From NCBI GenBank assembly GCA_050180235.1, contig JBFXEJ010000012.1, forward strand, positions 21,437 to 85,436: 64,000 nucleotides of DNA, written 5' to 3'. This document shows positions 1-8,166 of the stretch, piece by piece. A model generated the notes under the pieces. The model saw only the letters and a program-made list of their open reading frames with translations, was not told where the DNA came from and did not search any database. Position 1 is the first letter of the stretch. Each line of letters starts with the position of its first letter. Position numbers and translations under genes: made by a program. This stretch comes from JAABRU01 sp050180235. Lineage in GTDB: Bacteria; Desulfobacterota; Desulfobacteria; Desulfobacterales; Desulfococcaceae.

Positions 1-2
1 CC

Positions 3-185
3 TCAGTTCAGAAATCAGGAGATTTGGCATATGACAACCCGCTTCCTGTCCGTAAGACTGAGAGGTCTTCCAAACGAAAAAATCAGACAGAAAAGCGTAA
101 ACGGAGCCACAGGAAAGTGATACGGCATGTTTCAGCGTCTGTATGCAGAAAACCCAAAAAAAACGGAAATGACATAGATCTTTAA
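3..185 (+). CDS. possible 3' end of a gene entering from the left edge (partial)
   Basis: One plus-strand frame is open from the left edge to a TAA at 183-185. The encoded tail is very rich in Lys and Arg (for example KTERSSKRKNQTEKRKRSHRK). No family is recognised. It could be the basic C-terminus of a protein that starts outside the window, or a chance open frame. The next gene begins 48 bp downstream. Confidence 0.25.
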   Translation, partial: SVQKSGDLAYDNPLPVRKTERSSKRKNQTEKRKRSHRKVIRHVSASVCRKPKKNGNDIDL

Positions 186-233
186 TCATACAGGGAAAAC
201 AGGATTGAATCTATTTAAAAAGGAAAAAAAGTA

Positions 234-1472
234 ATGGATTATTACCGTTTTTTGGATGATCAGCTAAATGAGTCGCTCGGAACAGATTTGATATTCAACA
301 ATCTTCTGAGAACAGAGCCTTACAATATTGATCCGGGTGTGCTGCAGGGATTTTTTGATCGTTATGCGCTGATCAAAGAATTTCAGGAAATCACGCTGTC
401 ATTGTTCAACGCAAGCCTGAACGGCGAAGCTGACCCGGAGATTGCCTCTCTGATACTCAACGAGCTTCCCGATCATCAGGGCTGGAATTATCACAAAGAT
501 CTGAACCTGAAACATACGCCAGTTTTTTTCAGAACAGATGAAGTTATTCCCGGAAAAATTTCCGAAATTCAATGTCCGGGCTCTTTATGGGGAATCTGTG
601 ATCAGTTGTATCATTTTTATAAAGAGCACAGCCATATTTTCGGGGAATGTAAAAGTTTTTCCAAAAGTCCATCTGAAAATTTTTCAGATGCACTGAGGCA
701 GTATCTGGGAACCGAACCTCTGGTTCACCACCTGACCGACAATTCATCCATTCCGCATGATATGAGGTTTTTTATCCAGCAGACCCGCAGTCACGGAATA
801 AAATATTACACCTATGACAAAGGGCTGACCCCCCATAATTGCAATATTGTCAGGTCACATGCTTTTGCTGGACTTTGCGCGGATAACGATTTTATAGAAC
901 GTCTGGCAAGATACAAAGCCGGAAATTTGCTCTATGATCTTCCCCCTTCAATCCTGTTTGATGAAAAAATCATCTATATTTTTCCGTTCTGGAGTAAAAC
1001 AAGACATCATTATTCAGATCGGATACGGGATATATTTCCCTATACACAATTAATCACGCCTGATGTTTTTTTTCTTGACGAGGGATCAGGAACTGATATA
1101 GAAAATTTTTCCAGACTTTCTCAAAAGCACAGGAATTATTATATCAAATATGCGGGAAGCGATCTGTCCATCAACTGGGGGAGCAAAGGTGTTTATATGG
1201 CCTCAACTTTTTCAGGTGTCAAATGCAGACGTTTTTTTGAAAATATTGTAAGAGATTATCATAAAAAGCGTTACTGGATTATTCAGAAAGCCTTTCTGAC
1301 AAATGATACTGCTGATTATATCACAAGAACGAACGAGCCAGTACGTACAAATGTGCATTCAAAGATCAGCGGTTTTTACGGTCATTCAGGACTGCTGGGG
1401 ATTCTGATGATGCAGAGACCTTTTTACAAAGTTCACGGAAATGAAGAAACAATTGTCAGTGTCTGTCAATAA
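234..1472 (+). CDS. hypothetical protein, possibly ATP-grasp-like
   Basis: The 412-residue product has no signal peptide or membrane segment, so it is probably cytoplasmic. The ATG follows an AAAAAGGAAAAAAAG purine tract that can act as ribosome binding site. Around residue 105 it has KISEIQCPGSLWG, similar in style to the substrate-binding part of glutathionylspermidine-synthase-like proteins. Further on, YIKYAGSDLSINWGSKGVY resembles an ATP-grasp lysine/glycine loop, and WIIQKAF resembles the strand before the adenine pocket. The C-terminus ends GNEETIVSVC. These are weak resemblances read by eye and the catalytic carboxylates cannot be assigned confidently. It could instead be a family of unknown function. 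The neighbour 90 bp downstream encodes a periplasmic binding protein; whether they are co-transcribed is unclear. Confidence 0.6.
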   Translation: MDYYRFLDDQLNESLGTDLIFNNLLRTEPYNIDPGVLQGFFDRYALIKEFQEITLSLFNASLNGEADPEIASLILNELPDHQGWNYHKDLNLKHTPVFFRTDEVIPGKISEIQCPGSLWGICDQLYHFYKEHSHIFGECKSFSKSPSENFSDALRQYLGTEPLVHHLTDNSSIPHDMRFFIQQTRSHGIKYYTYDKGLTPHNCNIVRSHAFAGLCADNDFIERLARYKAGNLLYDLPPSILFDEKIIYIFPFWSKTRHHYSDRIRDIFPYTQLITPDVFFLDEGSGTDIENFSRLSQKHRNYYIKYAGSDLSINWGSKGVYMASTFSGVKCRRFFENIVRDYHKKRYWIIQKAFLTNDTADYITRTNEPVRTNVHSKISGFYGHSGLLGILMMQRPFYKVHGNEETIVSVCQ

Positions 1473-1562
1473 GTACAGGTTGCAGGAATCAGAGAATTTG
1501 CAACCGGCAACTGAAAATGGACATTCGACATTCACAGATGAGAAGGAAAGGAGATTGAGGAA

Positions 1563-2633
1563 ATGAGGAAGTCGGATAAGAAACCATGTACAGCAATGAT
1601 TGCAGTGGTGTTGTTTTGTATGTTCTGTTTTTCATTTTCAGCAGATGCAGAACAAGGAAAGATATACCGGATAGGCTATTTGGAGGGCGGATCATACTGG
1701 ATTTTTTCACAGGAACTTGATGCTGTCAAAAAAGCTCTGTCTGATATGGGCTGGAAGGACAAAGTCGAGTTCCCCAAAGACGCGTATTTCAGTCCCGGAT
1801 GGGATGAGGATAAAAAACCGCAATGGGCTGAAAGTGCGAAAAAACTGATGGACAGAACCGATATTGATCTGATTATTGCAGCAGGCACAGACGCTGTCTC
1901 CGCTCTTCTGAAAGTCAATAATCAGCGCACTCCCATAATGGGAATTTCGGTCAGCGATGCCATAAAATCCAAATTTGTGCTGAATGAAAAAGATTCAGGC
2001 GTGGATAATTTCACCGTTCGTGTCGCTCCGAATCAGTATAAACGCATGTTTGAAATTTTCCATGATGTTGTGGGATTTAAGCGACTGGGGCTTATTTACC
2101 CTGACACAGAAAGCGGAAAAACATACACCAATCTTGATGATGCCCAGATTGTTGCCAAAGAGCGCGGTTTCGAGGTGATTGAATATAAAAATATCACTGA
2201 CGAAAAACAGGAGGAATGTCTGAGTGGACTCAGATATTTTGCAGATCAGAAAGTTGATGCTTTCTTCATTCCGTCTTTGGTGTGTTTTGATTGGAAACAT
2301 AGTGATGTAAAAGCACTTTTGGATTTTCTCGCGGAGAAAAAAATCCCCAGTTTTGCCAGAAACGGAACAAGAGATGTCAAAGCTGGTGCGCTCATGGGCT
2401 TTTCCAGCATTGATTTTTCTGGCAGAGGAAAGTTCATTGCCGATAAAATTGTGAAAATTTTTCAGGGGGAAAAACCCCGGTCTGTGCCGATGGTGGACAA
2501 TGCCATGCCCAAAATATCCTTTAATCTGCATGTGGCTGAGAAAATCGGATTCAATCCGCCCTTTGACATTCTGGCTGCTTCAGATGAACTGTTTCAGGAA
2601 ATCACACTGCCTGAAGATCGGCTGGTAAAGTGA
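1563..2633 (+). CDS. ABC transporter substrate-binding protein (ABC_sub_bind family)
   Basis: The 356-residue protein starts with a Sec signal peptide (basic MRKSDKK, hydrophobic core about residues 11-26, cleavage near SADA-EQ). The mature part begins KIYRIGYLEGGSYW and contains DLIIAAGTDAVSALL and TPIMGISVSDAI, the pattern of the two-lobed ABC_sub_bind family (PF04392-like), often linked to uptake of amino acids or other small organic ligands. The length is normal for that family. No permease or ATPase gene lies nearby, so it is an orphan binding protein. The next gene encodes a membrane cyclase with a periplasmic sensor, and such binding proteins can present ligands to sensors; that link is inference. 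A strong terminator follows the stop codon. Confidence 0.8.
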   Translation: MRKSDKKPCTAMIAVVLFCMFCFSFSADAEQGKIYRIGYLEGGSYWIFSQELDAVKKALSDMGWKDKVEFPKDAYFSPGWDEDKKPQWAESAKKLMDRTDIDLIIAAGTDAVSALLKVNNQRTPIMGISVSDAIKSKFVLNEKDSGVDNFTVRVAPNQYKRMFEIFHDVVGFKRLGLIYPDTESGKTYTNLDDAQIVAKERGFEVIEYKNITDEKQEECLSGLRYFADQKVDAFFIPSLVCFDWKHSDVKALLDFLAEKKIPSFARNGTRDVKAGALMGFSSIDFSGRGKFIADKIVKIFQGEKPRSVPMVDNAMPKISFNLHVAEKIGFNPPFDILAASDELFQEITLPEDRLVK

Positions 2634-2669
2634 TGTTTAAGTAGGCAAACCAAAGTTTTTGTGTATTTT

Positions 2670-2702
2670 AAAAACCGGGTTTTTCGGAAAAACCCGGTTT
2701 TT
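2670..2702 (+). terminator. rho-independent terminator after the substrate-binding protein gene
   Basis: A perfect 15-bp inverted repeat (AAAAACCGGGTTTTT / AAAAACCCGGTTTTT) with a CGG loop ends in a T tract. It separates the binding-protein gene from the cyclase gene. The A tract on the left would allow function in both directions, but only the plus-strand gene ends here. Confidence 0.85.
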
Positions 2703-2792
2703 TACAAAACCAAAGTTTTTGTCTGAAAGATTTCAGAAGTTTGTGAACCTTATGAAATCTTTATAAAATCTCAAATTTTCGGTGGTTTAGCT

Positions 2793-5501
2793 ATGATGAA
2801 AAAACTCAGACTCGGCACACGGCTGAACATCTCTTTCGGACTGGTACTTTTCGTTCCGATGATTATCGCCACAGTTTTCTCCATTGTGTATTACAGCCAC
2901 AAAATTGAACAGGAGGCTGTCAGCAAAATAAATTCAGACTTAAAGATTGCCGAACTGATCTGGCAGAACGCACTTGGGGAAATGAAAAATCTTGCTGATG
3001 CCTATTCCCAGAAAAAAGAGGTTACTGTTCTGCTCGGATATAATGTGGGAGAAAAGCTCGGAGGCGAACTGAACAAGTCGGCTCAGAGTGATCATCTTGA
3101 TATGATTACGATAACAGACACTTCCAACACTGTCCTGGTGCGTTCCCATGCGCCTCTGAAGATCAATGAACCCTATCTGAACAAACCCTATACTTCCGAA
3201 GCCATTTCCGGCAAATCCTTAAGCTTCACAGAAATTCTCGATATCAGGGACTTGCAGGAGGAAGGTCTTGCAGGTCTTGCAAATGATCTGAATTTTTTTT
3301 CAAAAAATGCCTCGGTATTTGCACTGACCGGCACTGCACCGGTATATGACCGCCAGAAAAGCAGTATCATCGGTGCAATCATTGTCCGCCGCGTACTCAA
3401 CAACAAAGCGGATCCTGTACAGCACATCAGCACTTATCTCAATATCAGCGCTGCCCTGACTGCACAGGAACAGATTATCCAGCAGACAGGTGCAGAAGGG
3501 GCAGGACCTTTTATCCCACCGCGGGCTGACCTTGCCCGTATGCTTGAGCAGAATACGGTTTTCCATGTCAAAGACATGCACAAAGGCGGAAGCATTTCCG
3601 CGGGGCTGCCTGTGAGAGATTACAGCGGCAAACCTGTCGGTCTTCTGATGGTGCAAAGCAGTGTGGAATCCTATCTGCAGACCCGCAATACTGCTGTTCT
3701 CACGCTTCTGGGCATATTTGTTGTCGGACTTGTTCTTGCCTTCAGCATCAAAACCATTATCAGCCGGGATATTGTGATTCCTGTGCAGAAACTCAGAGAA
3801 GAATCGGAAAAAATCAGGGCCGGGGAATACGGACATATTCTGGAGGTGCGTTCCGGCGATGAGATAGGGGAGCTTACTGAATCTTTCAATACCATGTCCC
3901 AGGAACTGCTGGAATATGACCGGCAGATCAGGGAACACAATCAGCAGCTTGAAGAAAGGGTCAAAGAGCGCACTGCGGAACTGCAGATAGCCAATCAGCA
4001 GCTTATCGGTGCGAATACTGCGCTGGAGGATACTCTGGAAAGGCTTAATCCGGGCGTGTCAAGGCTGATCGGCAATAACAGACAGCAGTTGGGTCTGGTG
4101 TATGCAACCGAACTGGTGGCAGATGTATGCACTTACACCAAGCTCAACATGATTCTGGGCGAAACCCTGATGGGCGAATTTATGCGGAAGTTTTTCAGGG
4201 AAAGCCATAAACTCCTGGCACAGTATCATGGAATGTTTGACAAAACAGTAGGAGATCAGATTGTTGCCATTTTCGGAATGCCTAAAGATGATTCTCCGGC
4301 AAGTCCGATACATCCCTTTGATGCAGTTGCCTGCGCTCTGAAACTGGTTAAGGCTGCCGAAGCAATTAACACAATAATGCAGTCTGCCATTCAGGACAAT
4401 TACACGGCAATCATCACCCGTCACAATTCCCTGTCTGACGAAGACCGCAAAAATATCAGAATTGAGGATCTGAAATTCCAGTGCCGCATTGGCATCAACA
4501 CCTCTGATCCGGACAGCAGCCGGGAAATAGATCGGATGCGTATGGTGATGATGGGCGCAGAAACCTATGTGGATTATACTGCCCAGGGCGGTGCTGTTAT
4601 TTATGCGTTCAGGCTTGAAAGCAGCGGAACTCCGGGGCATATACATATAGGAGAAAACACCAAACGCATGGTCTCCCATGTTTATCAGCTTGAAGATCTG
4701 CCACAGATTACACTGAAAGGACTGGGAGTTCAGACCGGGTACCGGGTACTCGGCTCCCAGTCTGTGTTTGAAAATATTTATCCAAAAACAAGGTTTTACA
4801 AGATTTACAGCAACAATATCCCGCCAATGCTTTCTTTTCTGATAAACAGGATCAGAGTCGGGAAAATTCAGATCAGGGAAGTCATCAAAATCAACGAATA
4901 TCTTGAAGTGGATATTCCCTATCTGGAACATCTGGCAGGTGTGCACAATCTCTGCATGGCACGCGCTCTGTTTGCCTATGCCGCAGCCGAATATATGGAG
5001 ATGGATGAACAAAAACGTCATGCCATTGTTTTTGCATCCTTATGGCATAATGTATCCGCACTGATTCCTGATTCCCAATCCTTTTATATCTCTGATGTGA
5101 AAACGCAGATTCCTGAAAACACAGATGCGGTTCTTGCGGAAAAAATCCTGACAGGCATAAAACATCCCGGCCCGGAAACAACCGAGGCCGGAATTATCCT
5201 GGCAGCAGATTTGTTTGATTACAAGATTTTTGACAGAACCTGCCTGCGGACCCGAAGCCGTGATGTCATATCAGCAAAAGAGGCGCTTGCGCTGATGAAA
5301 CTTGAGGGCAGATGGGATCCGGGCATTCTGTCCGCGTTTGAATCCCTGATGATTGCCGAAGAATCTGCTGAGTGCCCGGAACTTCCCGCCAATATTCAGG
5401 TTTTTCCCAAAGATCCGGACCAGCTTGCAAAGATGATTGCGGAAACATTTTCACCTGAACAGAGGAAAGAACTTGTTTCAAAACTTGGTGATACTTTGTA
5501 G
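2793..5501 (+). CDS. membrane-bound class III adenylate/guanylate cyclase with HAMP domain
   Basis: The 902-residue protein has a transmembrane segment near residues 14-35, a periplasmic sensor of about 260 residues, a second transmembrane segment near 300-322, a HAMP domain (about 320-375) and a coiled coil (about 378-410). The class III cyclase domain (about 425-650) follows. The two metal-binding aspartates are visible at D444 (VADVCTYTKL) and D488 (DKTVGDQIVAIFG), with the usual 44-residue spacing. In the YTAQGGAVIYAFRLES segment the transition-state Arg is kept (R607), but the position normally held by Asn is Ile603, so activity may be altered. A C-terminal stretch (about 700-790) looks like a degraded HD-type helical domain, with LWHN where HD would be expected. 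The product would make cAMP or cGMP in response to a periplasmic signal. Upstream is an orphan binding protein and downstream is repeat DNA. Confidence 0.85.
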   Translation: MMKKLRLGTRLNISFGLVLFVPMIIATVFSIVYYSHKIEQEAVSKINSDLKIAELIWQNALGEMKNLADAYSQKKEVTVLLGYNVGEKLGGELNKSAQSDHLDMITITDTSNTVLVRSHAPLKINEPYLNKPYTSEAISGKSLSFTEILDIRDLQEEGLAGLANDLNFFSKNASVFALTGTAPVYDRQKSSIIGAIIVRRVLNNKADPVQHISTYLNISAALTAQEQIIQQTGAEGAGPFIPPRADLARMLEQNTVFHVKDMHKGGSISAGLPVRDYSGKPVGLLMVQSSVESYLQTRNTAVLTLLGIFVVGLVLAFSIKTIISRDIVIPVQKLREESEKIRAGEYGHILEVRSGDEIGELTESFNTMSQELLEYDRQIREHNQQLEERVKERTAELQIANQQLIGANTALEDTLERLNPGVSRLIGNNRQQLGLVYATELVADVCTYTKLNMILGETLMGEFMRKFFRESHKLLAQYHGMFDKTVGDQIVAIFGMPKDDSPASPIHPFDAVACALKLVKAAEAINTIMQSAIQDNYTAIITRHNSLSDEDRKNIRIEDLKFQCRIGINTSDPDSSREIDRMRMVMMGAETYVDYTAQGGAVIYAFRLESSGTPGHIHIGENTKRMVSHVYQLEDLPQITLKGLGVQTGYRVLGSQSVFENIYPKTRFYKIYSNNIPPMLSFLINRIRVGKIQIREVIKINEYLEVDIPYLEHLAGVHNLCMARALFAYAAAEYMEMDEQKRHAIVFASLWHNVSALIPDSQSFYISDVKTQIPENTDAVLAEKILTGIKHPGPETTEAGIILAADLFDYKIFDRTCLRTRSRDVISAKEALALMKLEGRWDPGILSAFESLMIAEESAECPELPANIQVFPKDPDQLAKMIAETFSPEQRKELVSKLGDTL

Positions 5502-5518
5502 CGCTTCATTTCATCTAA

Positions 5519-5895
5519 AATTGGGTAGTGGGACTCTTTATACTGACAGTGCAGGGGCAGCCCCAATGGTATTAAGTTAAGGAAAAGGCATTTTAAGTAA
5601 AGCCCTGAAAGGGCCTTATGTTATAGCCCAGGGCAGCGCCCCGGGAACACAGGAAAAAAATATGACAAGCCCTGAAAGGGCGGATTATACACCGGTATCA
5701 TTCCGGAATTATTTTTTAATGCGCCCTTTCAGGGCCTGGATTATATTATGTCCTGTTTTGGCTGTATCAGTCCGCCCTTTCAGGGCCTAGCCGGGTGACA
5801 TTCCGTAACATCCTTAACTTAATGGCATTGAGGGGCAGCCCCTCACAGCGGGGTATTCCTGATTTTGTCAGTATAAAAAGTCCCATTACCCGATT
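5519..5895. repeat. 377-bp element with 30-bp terminal inverted repeats and internal palindromes
   Basis: The ends at 5519-5548 and 5866-5895 are inverted copies of each other with about 3 mismatches in 30. Just inside lies a second inverted pair (AGTTAAGGA at the left, TCCTTAACTT at the right). The core holds four copies, two per orientation, of the small palindrome GCCCTGAAAGGGC, near 5604, 5671, 5722 and 5775. There is no coding capacity. It looks like a non-autonomous mobile or structured repeat. A shorter relative with similar ends is seen near 45147-45234. Confidence 0.7.
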
Positions 5896-5915
5896 TTCCA
5901 TTGAACTAGTACTGA

Positions 5916-6019
5916 TCCGGAGGAGTGCGTGTGCAAAAAACCGCTCCGCTTAATTTTTGCACTCCTCCGGATGTGCGTGTGCAAAAAACCGCTCCGCTTA
6001 ATTTTTGCACTCCTCCGGA
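5916..6019. repeat. tandem pair of a GC-box palindromic repeat
   Basis: Two direct copies of a unit of about 50 bp contain CCGCTCCGCTTAATTTTTGC flanked by CCGGAGGAGTGC and its complement, so each unit can fold on itself. Single copies of the same unit occur at about 7829-7873 and, in opposite orientation, at 44506-44546. It is probably a dispersed non-coding repeat. Confidence 0.7.
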
Positions 6020-6038
6020 TTGCATTCCGTATTGTATA

Positions 6039-6141
6039 AGGTGATTTCTGAAAATAAATATCCCGGTTCAGTTCACAGGGACAGGGCAAAAGCCGGAAGC
6101 TTTTGATACTTTAGAGGTATATTCTTTTCTGAAAATCACCT
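6039..6141. repeat. MITE, AGGTGATTT family, copy 1
   Basis: This element of about 103 bp begins AGGTGATTTCTGAAAA and ends TTTTCTGAAAATCACCT, near-perfect terminal inverted repeats. The centre contains CCCGGTTCAGTTCACAG and AAAGCCGGAAGCTTTTGAT. Related copies are at 13880-13983 and 22554-22659, and a longer element with matching tips is at 61739-61893. No transposase is encoded. Confidence 0.75.
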
Positions 6142-6252
6142 AAAATCAATAGCGATTTGGTATGACCTGCTCAGGGATGGGTGAGAATTGCAAAGAAAAT
6201 TTTCCTGACAGATCAGTCAGGCAGAATGCAGGTCAGAAACCGGATTTTCCCA

Positions 6253-7776
6253 TTATTTCCCGCAATATCCCAGAATGGCCTCACAAAGTCCGGGAATAGT
6301 GAAGGATTCTGCTGTAATCTGCACATCAAATCCCAGTTCCCGCGCGGTATCCGATGTAATCGGCCCGATGCTCGCGACAATCACGCCTTTCATCAGATCT
6401 TTCAGATCCGCATCAGCAGGCAGCAGGGATTTGAAATTTTTCACGGTTGAGGAACTGGTGAATGTCACCATATCCACAGTGCCGGACTGCAATTCTTTTA
6501 TCAGCACATCAGCTTTGTCACGTGCCTGCTCTGTGCGGTAGGTCGTGATTTCATCCACAACTGCCCCCATTTTCCGCAGTTCCACAGGCAGAATGGGCCG
6601 GGCTTCTGCTGCTCTGGGGAGAAGAATTTTCTTTCCGCTGACATTTTCCTTCCTGAATGCGTCCACAACTGATTCTGCGCGGTAACTTTCCGGAACAATG
6701 TCGCTTCGCAGTCCGAAATTAAGCAGTTTTTCCGCTGTCACCGGGCCAATCGCGGCTGTGTGCATGTGATGCAGTGCGCGCACATCCTTTCCCAATGCAA
6801 AAAGGCGTTCAAAAAAGAATTTCACACCGTTTACGCTGGTAAACACAATCCAGTCATAAGCAGAAAGTTCCGCAATTGCTTTGTCCAGCGGCCTCCAGTC
6901 TTCAGGCGGAACAACCTCAATGGTGGGACATTCCAGACAGTCCGCGCCCATTTCTGTGAGACGGGAAACCAGATCGCTGGCCTGCTGACGCGCACGGGTG
7001 ACAACAATCCGTTTTCCCAAAAGCGGACGGTCTTCAAACCAGTGCATTTTCTCCCGCAAACTTACCACATGTCCAACGATAATAATTGCCGGAGCCTTCA
7101 TTCCCGCAGCAGCGGCTTTTTCTGCAATATTATTCAAAGTTCCGGCCAGAGAAACCTGCTTTGGTGTGGTTCCCCAGCGCACCAGAGCAACAGGTGTTTC
7201 TCCGGACATGCCATTGCCTGTCAACTGTGTGACAATATGGGGCAGATTTTTGACACCCATGAAAAAAACCAGGGTTCCGATCTTTGCCAAAGCTGCCCAG
7301 TCAATATTGGATTCAGATTTCGCGGGATCTTCATGACCTGTGACAAAAGCCACAGTCGCGGTATATTCCCGGTGCGTGAGGGGAATGCCCGCATATGCAG
7401 GAGCGGCAATAGCCGAAGTCACGCCCGGCACGATTTCAAAGGGGATTCCGGCATCTATCAGTACCTCGGCCTCTTCCCCGCCCCGTCCGAACACAAAGGG
7501 ATCTCCGCCTTTGAGACGGGTGACAATGCGCCCATCTTTTGCCTTTTCTACAAGCAGTGAATTGATGCCGTGCTGGGGAAGAGTATGATCTCCGCCTTTT
7601 TTGCCCACATAAATGATTTCCGCATCTTCCCGCGCATATTTCAGCAATGCCGGGGCTGCAAGATAATCATAGATAATCACATCCGCATTTTCAATGCACG
7701 CACGGCCTTTGACTGTGATAAGTCCCGGATCACCGGGGCCTGCGCCTACCAGATATACTTTGCTGTCTGTTTTCAT
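6253..7776 (-). CDS. cobA-hemD: uroporphyrinogen-III C-methyltransferase / uroporphyrinogen-III synthase fusion
   Basis: The 507-residue bifunctional tetrapyrrole enzyme has an N-terminal half (residues 5-250) that is the S-adenosylmethionine methyltransferase: VGAGPGDPGLITVKG, LKGGDPFVFGRGGEE and the late GHVV segment are typical of SUMT. It converts uroporphyrinogen III to precorrin-2, the entry to siroheme, cobalamin and the alternative heme route. The C-terminal half (about 255-505) is the HemD synthase, with KRIVVTRARQQASDL at its start and VTFTSSSTVKNF in the second lobe. It closes hydroxymethylbilane to uroporphyrinogen III. This fusion is common in sulfate reducers and clostridia. The partner gene hemC lies upstream on the same strand but is separated by about 390 bp of repeats, so the two may no longer share one transcript. 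Confidence 0.95.
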   Translation of the reverse strand: MKTDSKVYLVGAGPGDPGLITVKGRACIENADVIIYDYLAAPALLKYAREDAEIIYVGKKGGDHTLPQHGINSLLVEKAKDGRIVTRLKGGDPFVFGRGGEEAEVLIDAGIPFEIVPGVTSAIAAPAYAGIPLTHREYTATVAFVTGHEDPAKSESNIDWAALAKIGTLVFFMGVKNLPHIVTQLTGNGMSGETPVALVRWGTTPKQVSLAGTLNNIAEKAAAAGMKAPAIIIVGHVVSLREKMHWFEDRPLLGKRIVVTRARQQASDLVSRLTEMGADCLECPTIEVVPPEDWRPLDKAIAELSAYDWIVFTSVNGVKFFFERLFALGKDVRALHHMHTAAIGPVTAEKLLNFGLRSDIVPESYRAESVVDAFRKENVSGKKILLPRAAEARPILPVELRKMGAVVDEITTYRTEQARDKADVLIKELQSGTVDMVTFTSSSTVKNFKSLLPADADLKDLMKGVIVASIGPITSDTARELGFDVQITAESFTIPGLCEAILGYCGK

Positions 7777-7796
7777 ATAGATAAGGTTTCAGAATA

Positions 7797-8165
7797 GTTT
7801 AAAAAGTAGCACAAACTTCCAGTTTGTGTGTGCAAAAAACCGCTCCGCTTAATTTTTGCACTCCTCCGGATTATGCCGGGTCTGAAGTGCAAACAGTATC
7901 AGGTCAATGGCGACTCGGTATAAAGTAGCACAAACTTCCAGTTTGTGTATAAAGTAGCACAAGCTTCCAGCTTGTGTGTAAAAGTAGTACAAACTTCCAG
8001 TTTGTATATAAAGTATTGCATTATTTCAACTTAAATTGTATGAATATCCCGGATGGATACCGGGTTGTCGGATTACGCCTGCGCTAATCCGACCTACAAT
8101 TTTTAAGTTAAATGATGCAGTAGCACAAGCTTCCAGCTTGTGCCTTTAACAGGCTGGAAGCCTGT
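7797..8165. repeat. repeat cluster between hemC and cobA-hemD
   Basis: This 390-bp gap holds no gene. It contains about five copies of a hairpin unit of 28-30 bp, AGTAGCACAAACTTCCAGTTTGT or close variants, near 7804, 7924, 7951, 7985 and 8120, three of them in direct tandem. It also contains one copy of the GC-box palindrome (about 7829-7873) and a small inverted-repeat element (8017-8119, listed separately). Several hairpins in a row inside a biosynthetic transcript could act as mRNA-processing or attenuation points. Confidence 0.65.
8017..8119. repeat. 103-bp MITE-like element with TGCATTATTT ends
   Basis: The ends TGCATTATTTCAACTTAAATTG (left) and the matching inverse ending AAGTTAAATGATGCA (right) form terminal inverted repeats. 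The centre is a hairpin, GTCGGATTACGCC followed by GCTAATCCGAC. It is flanked on both sides by AGTAGCACAA hairpin units, suggesting insertion into that array. Confidence 0.6.
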
Positions 8166-8166
8166 T

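Noticed and set aside
5600..5790. Repeated GCCCTGAAAGGGC motifs as a CRISPR array.
   Set aside because: The copies are short palindromes in both orientations with irregular spacing, inside a larger inverted-repeat element, and no cas genes are near.
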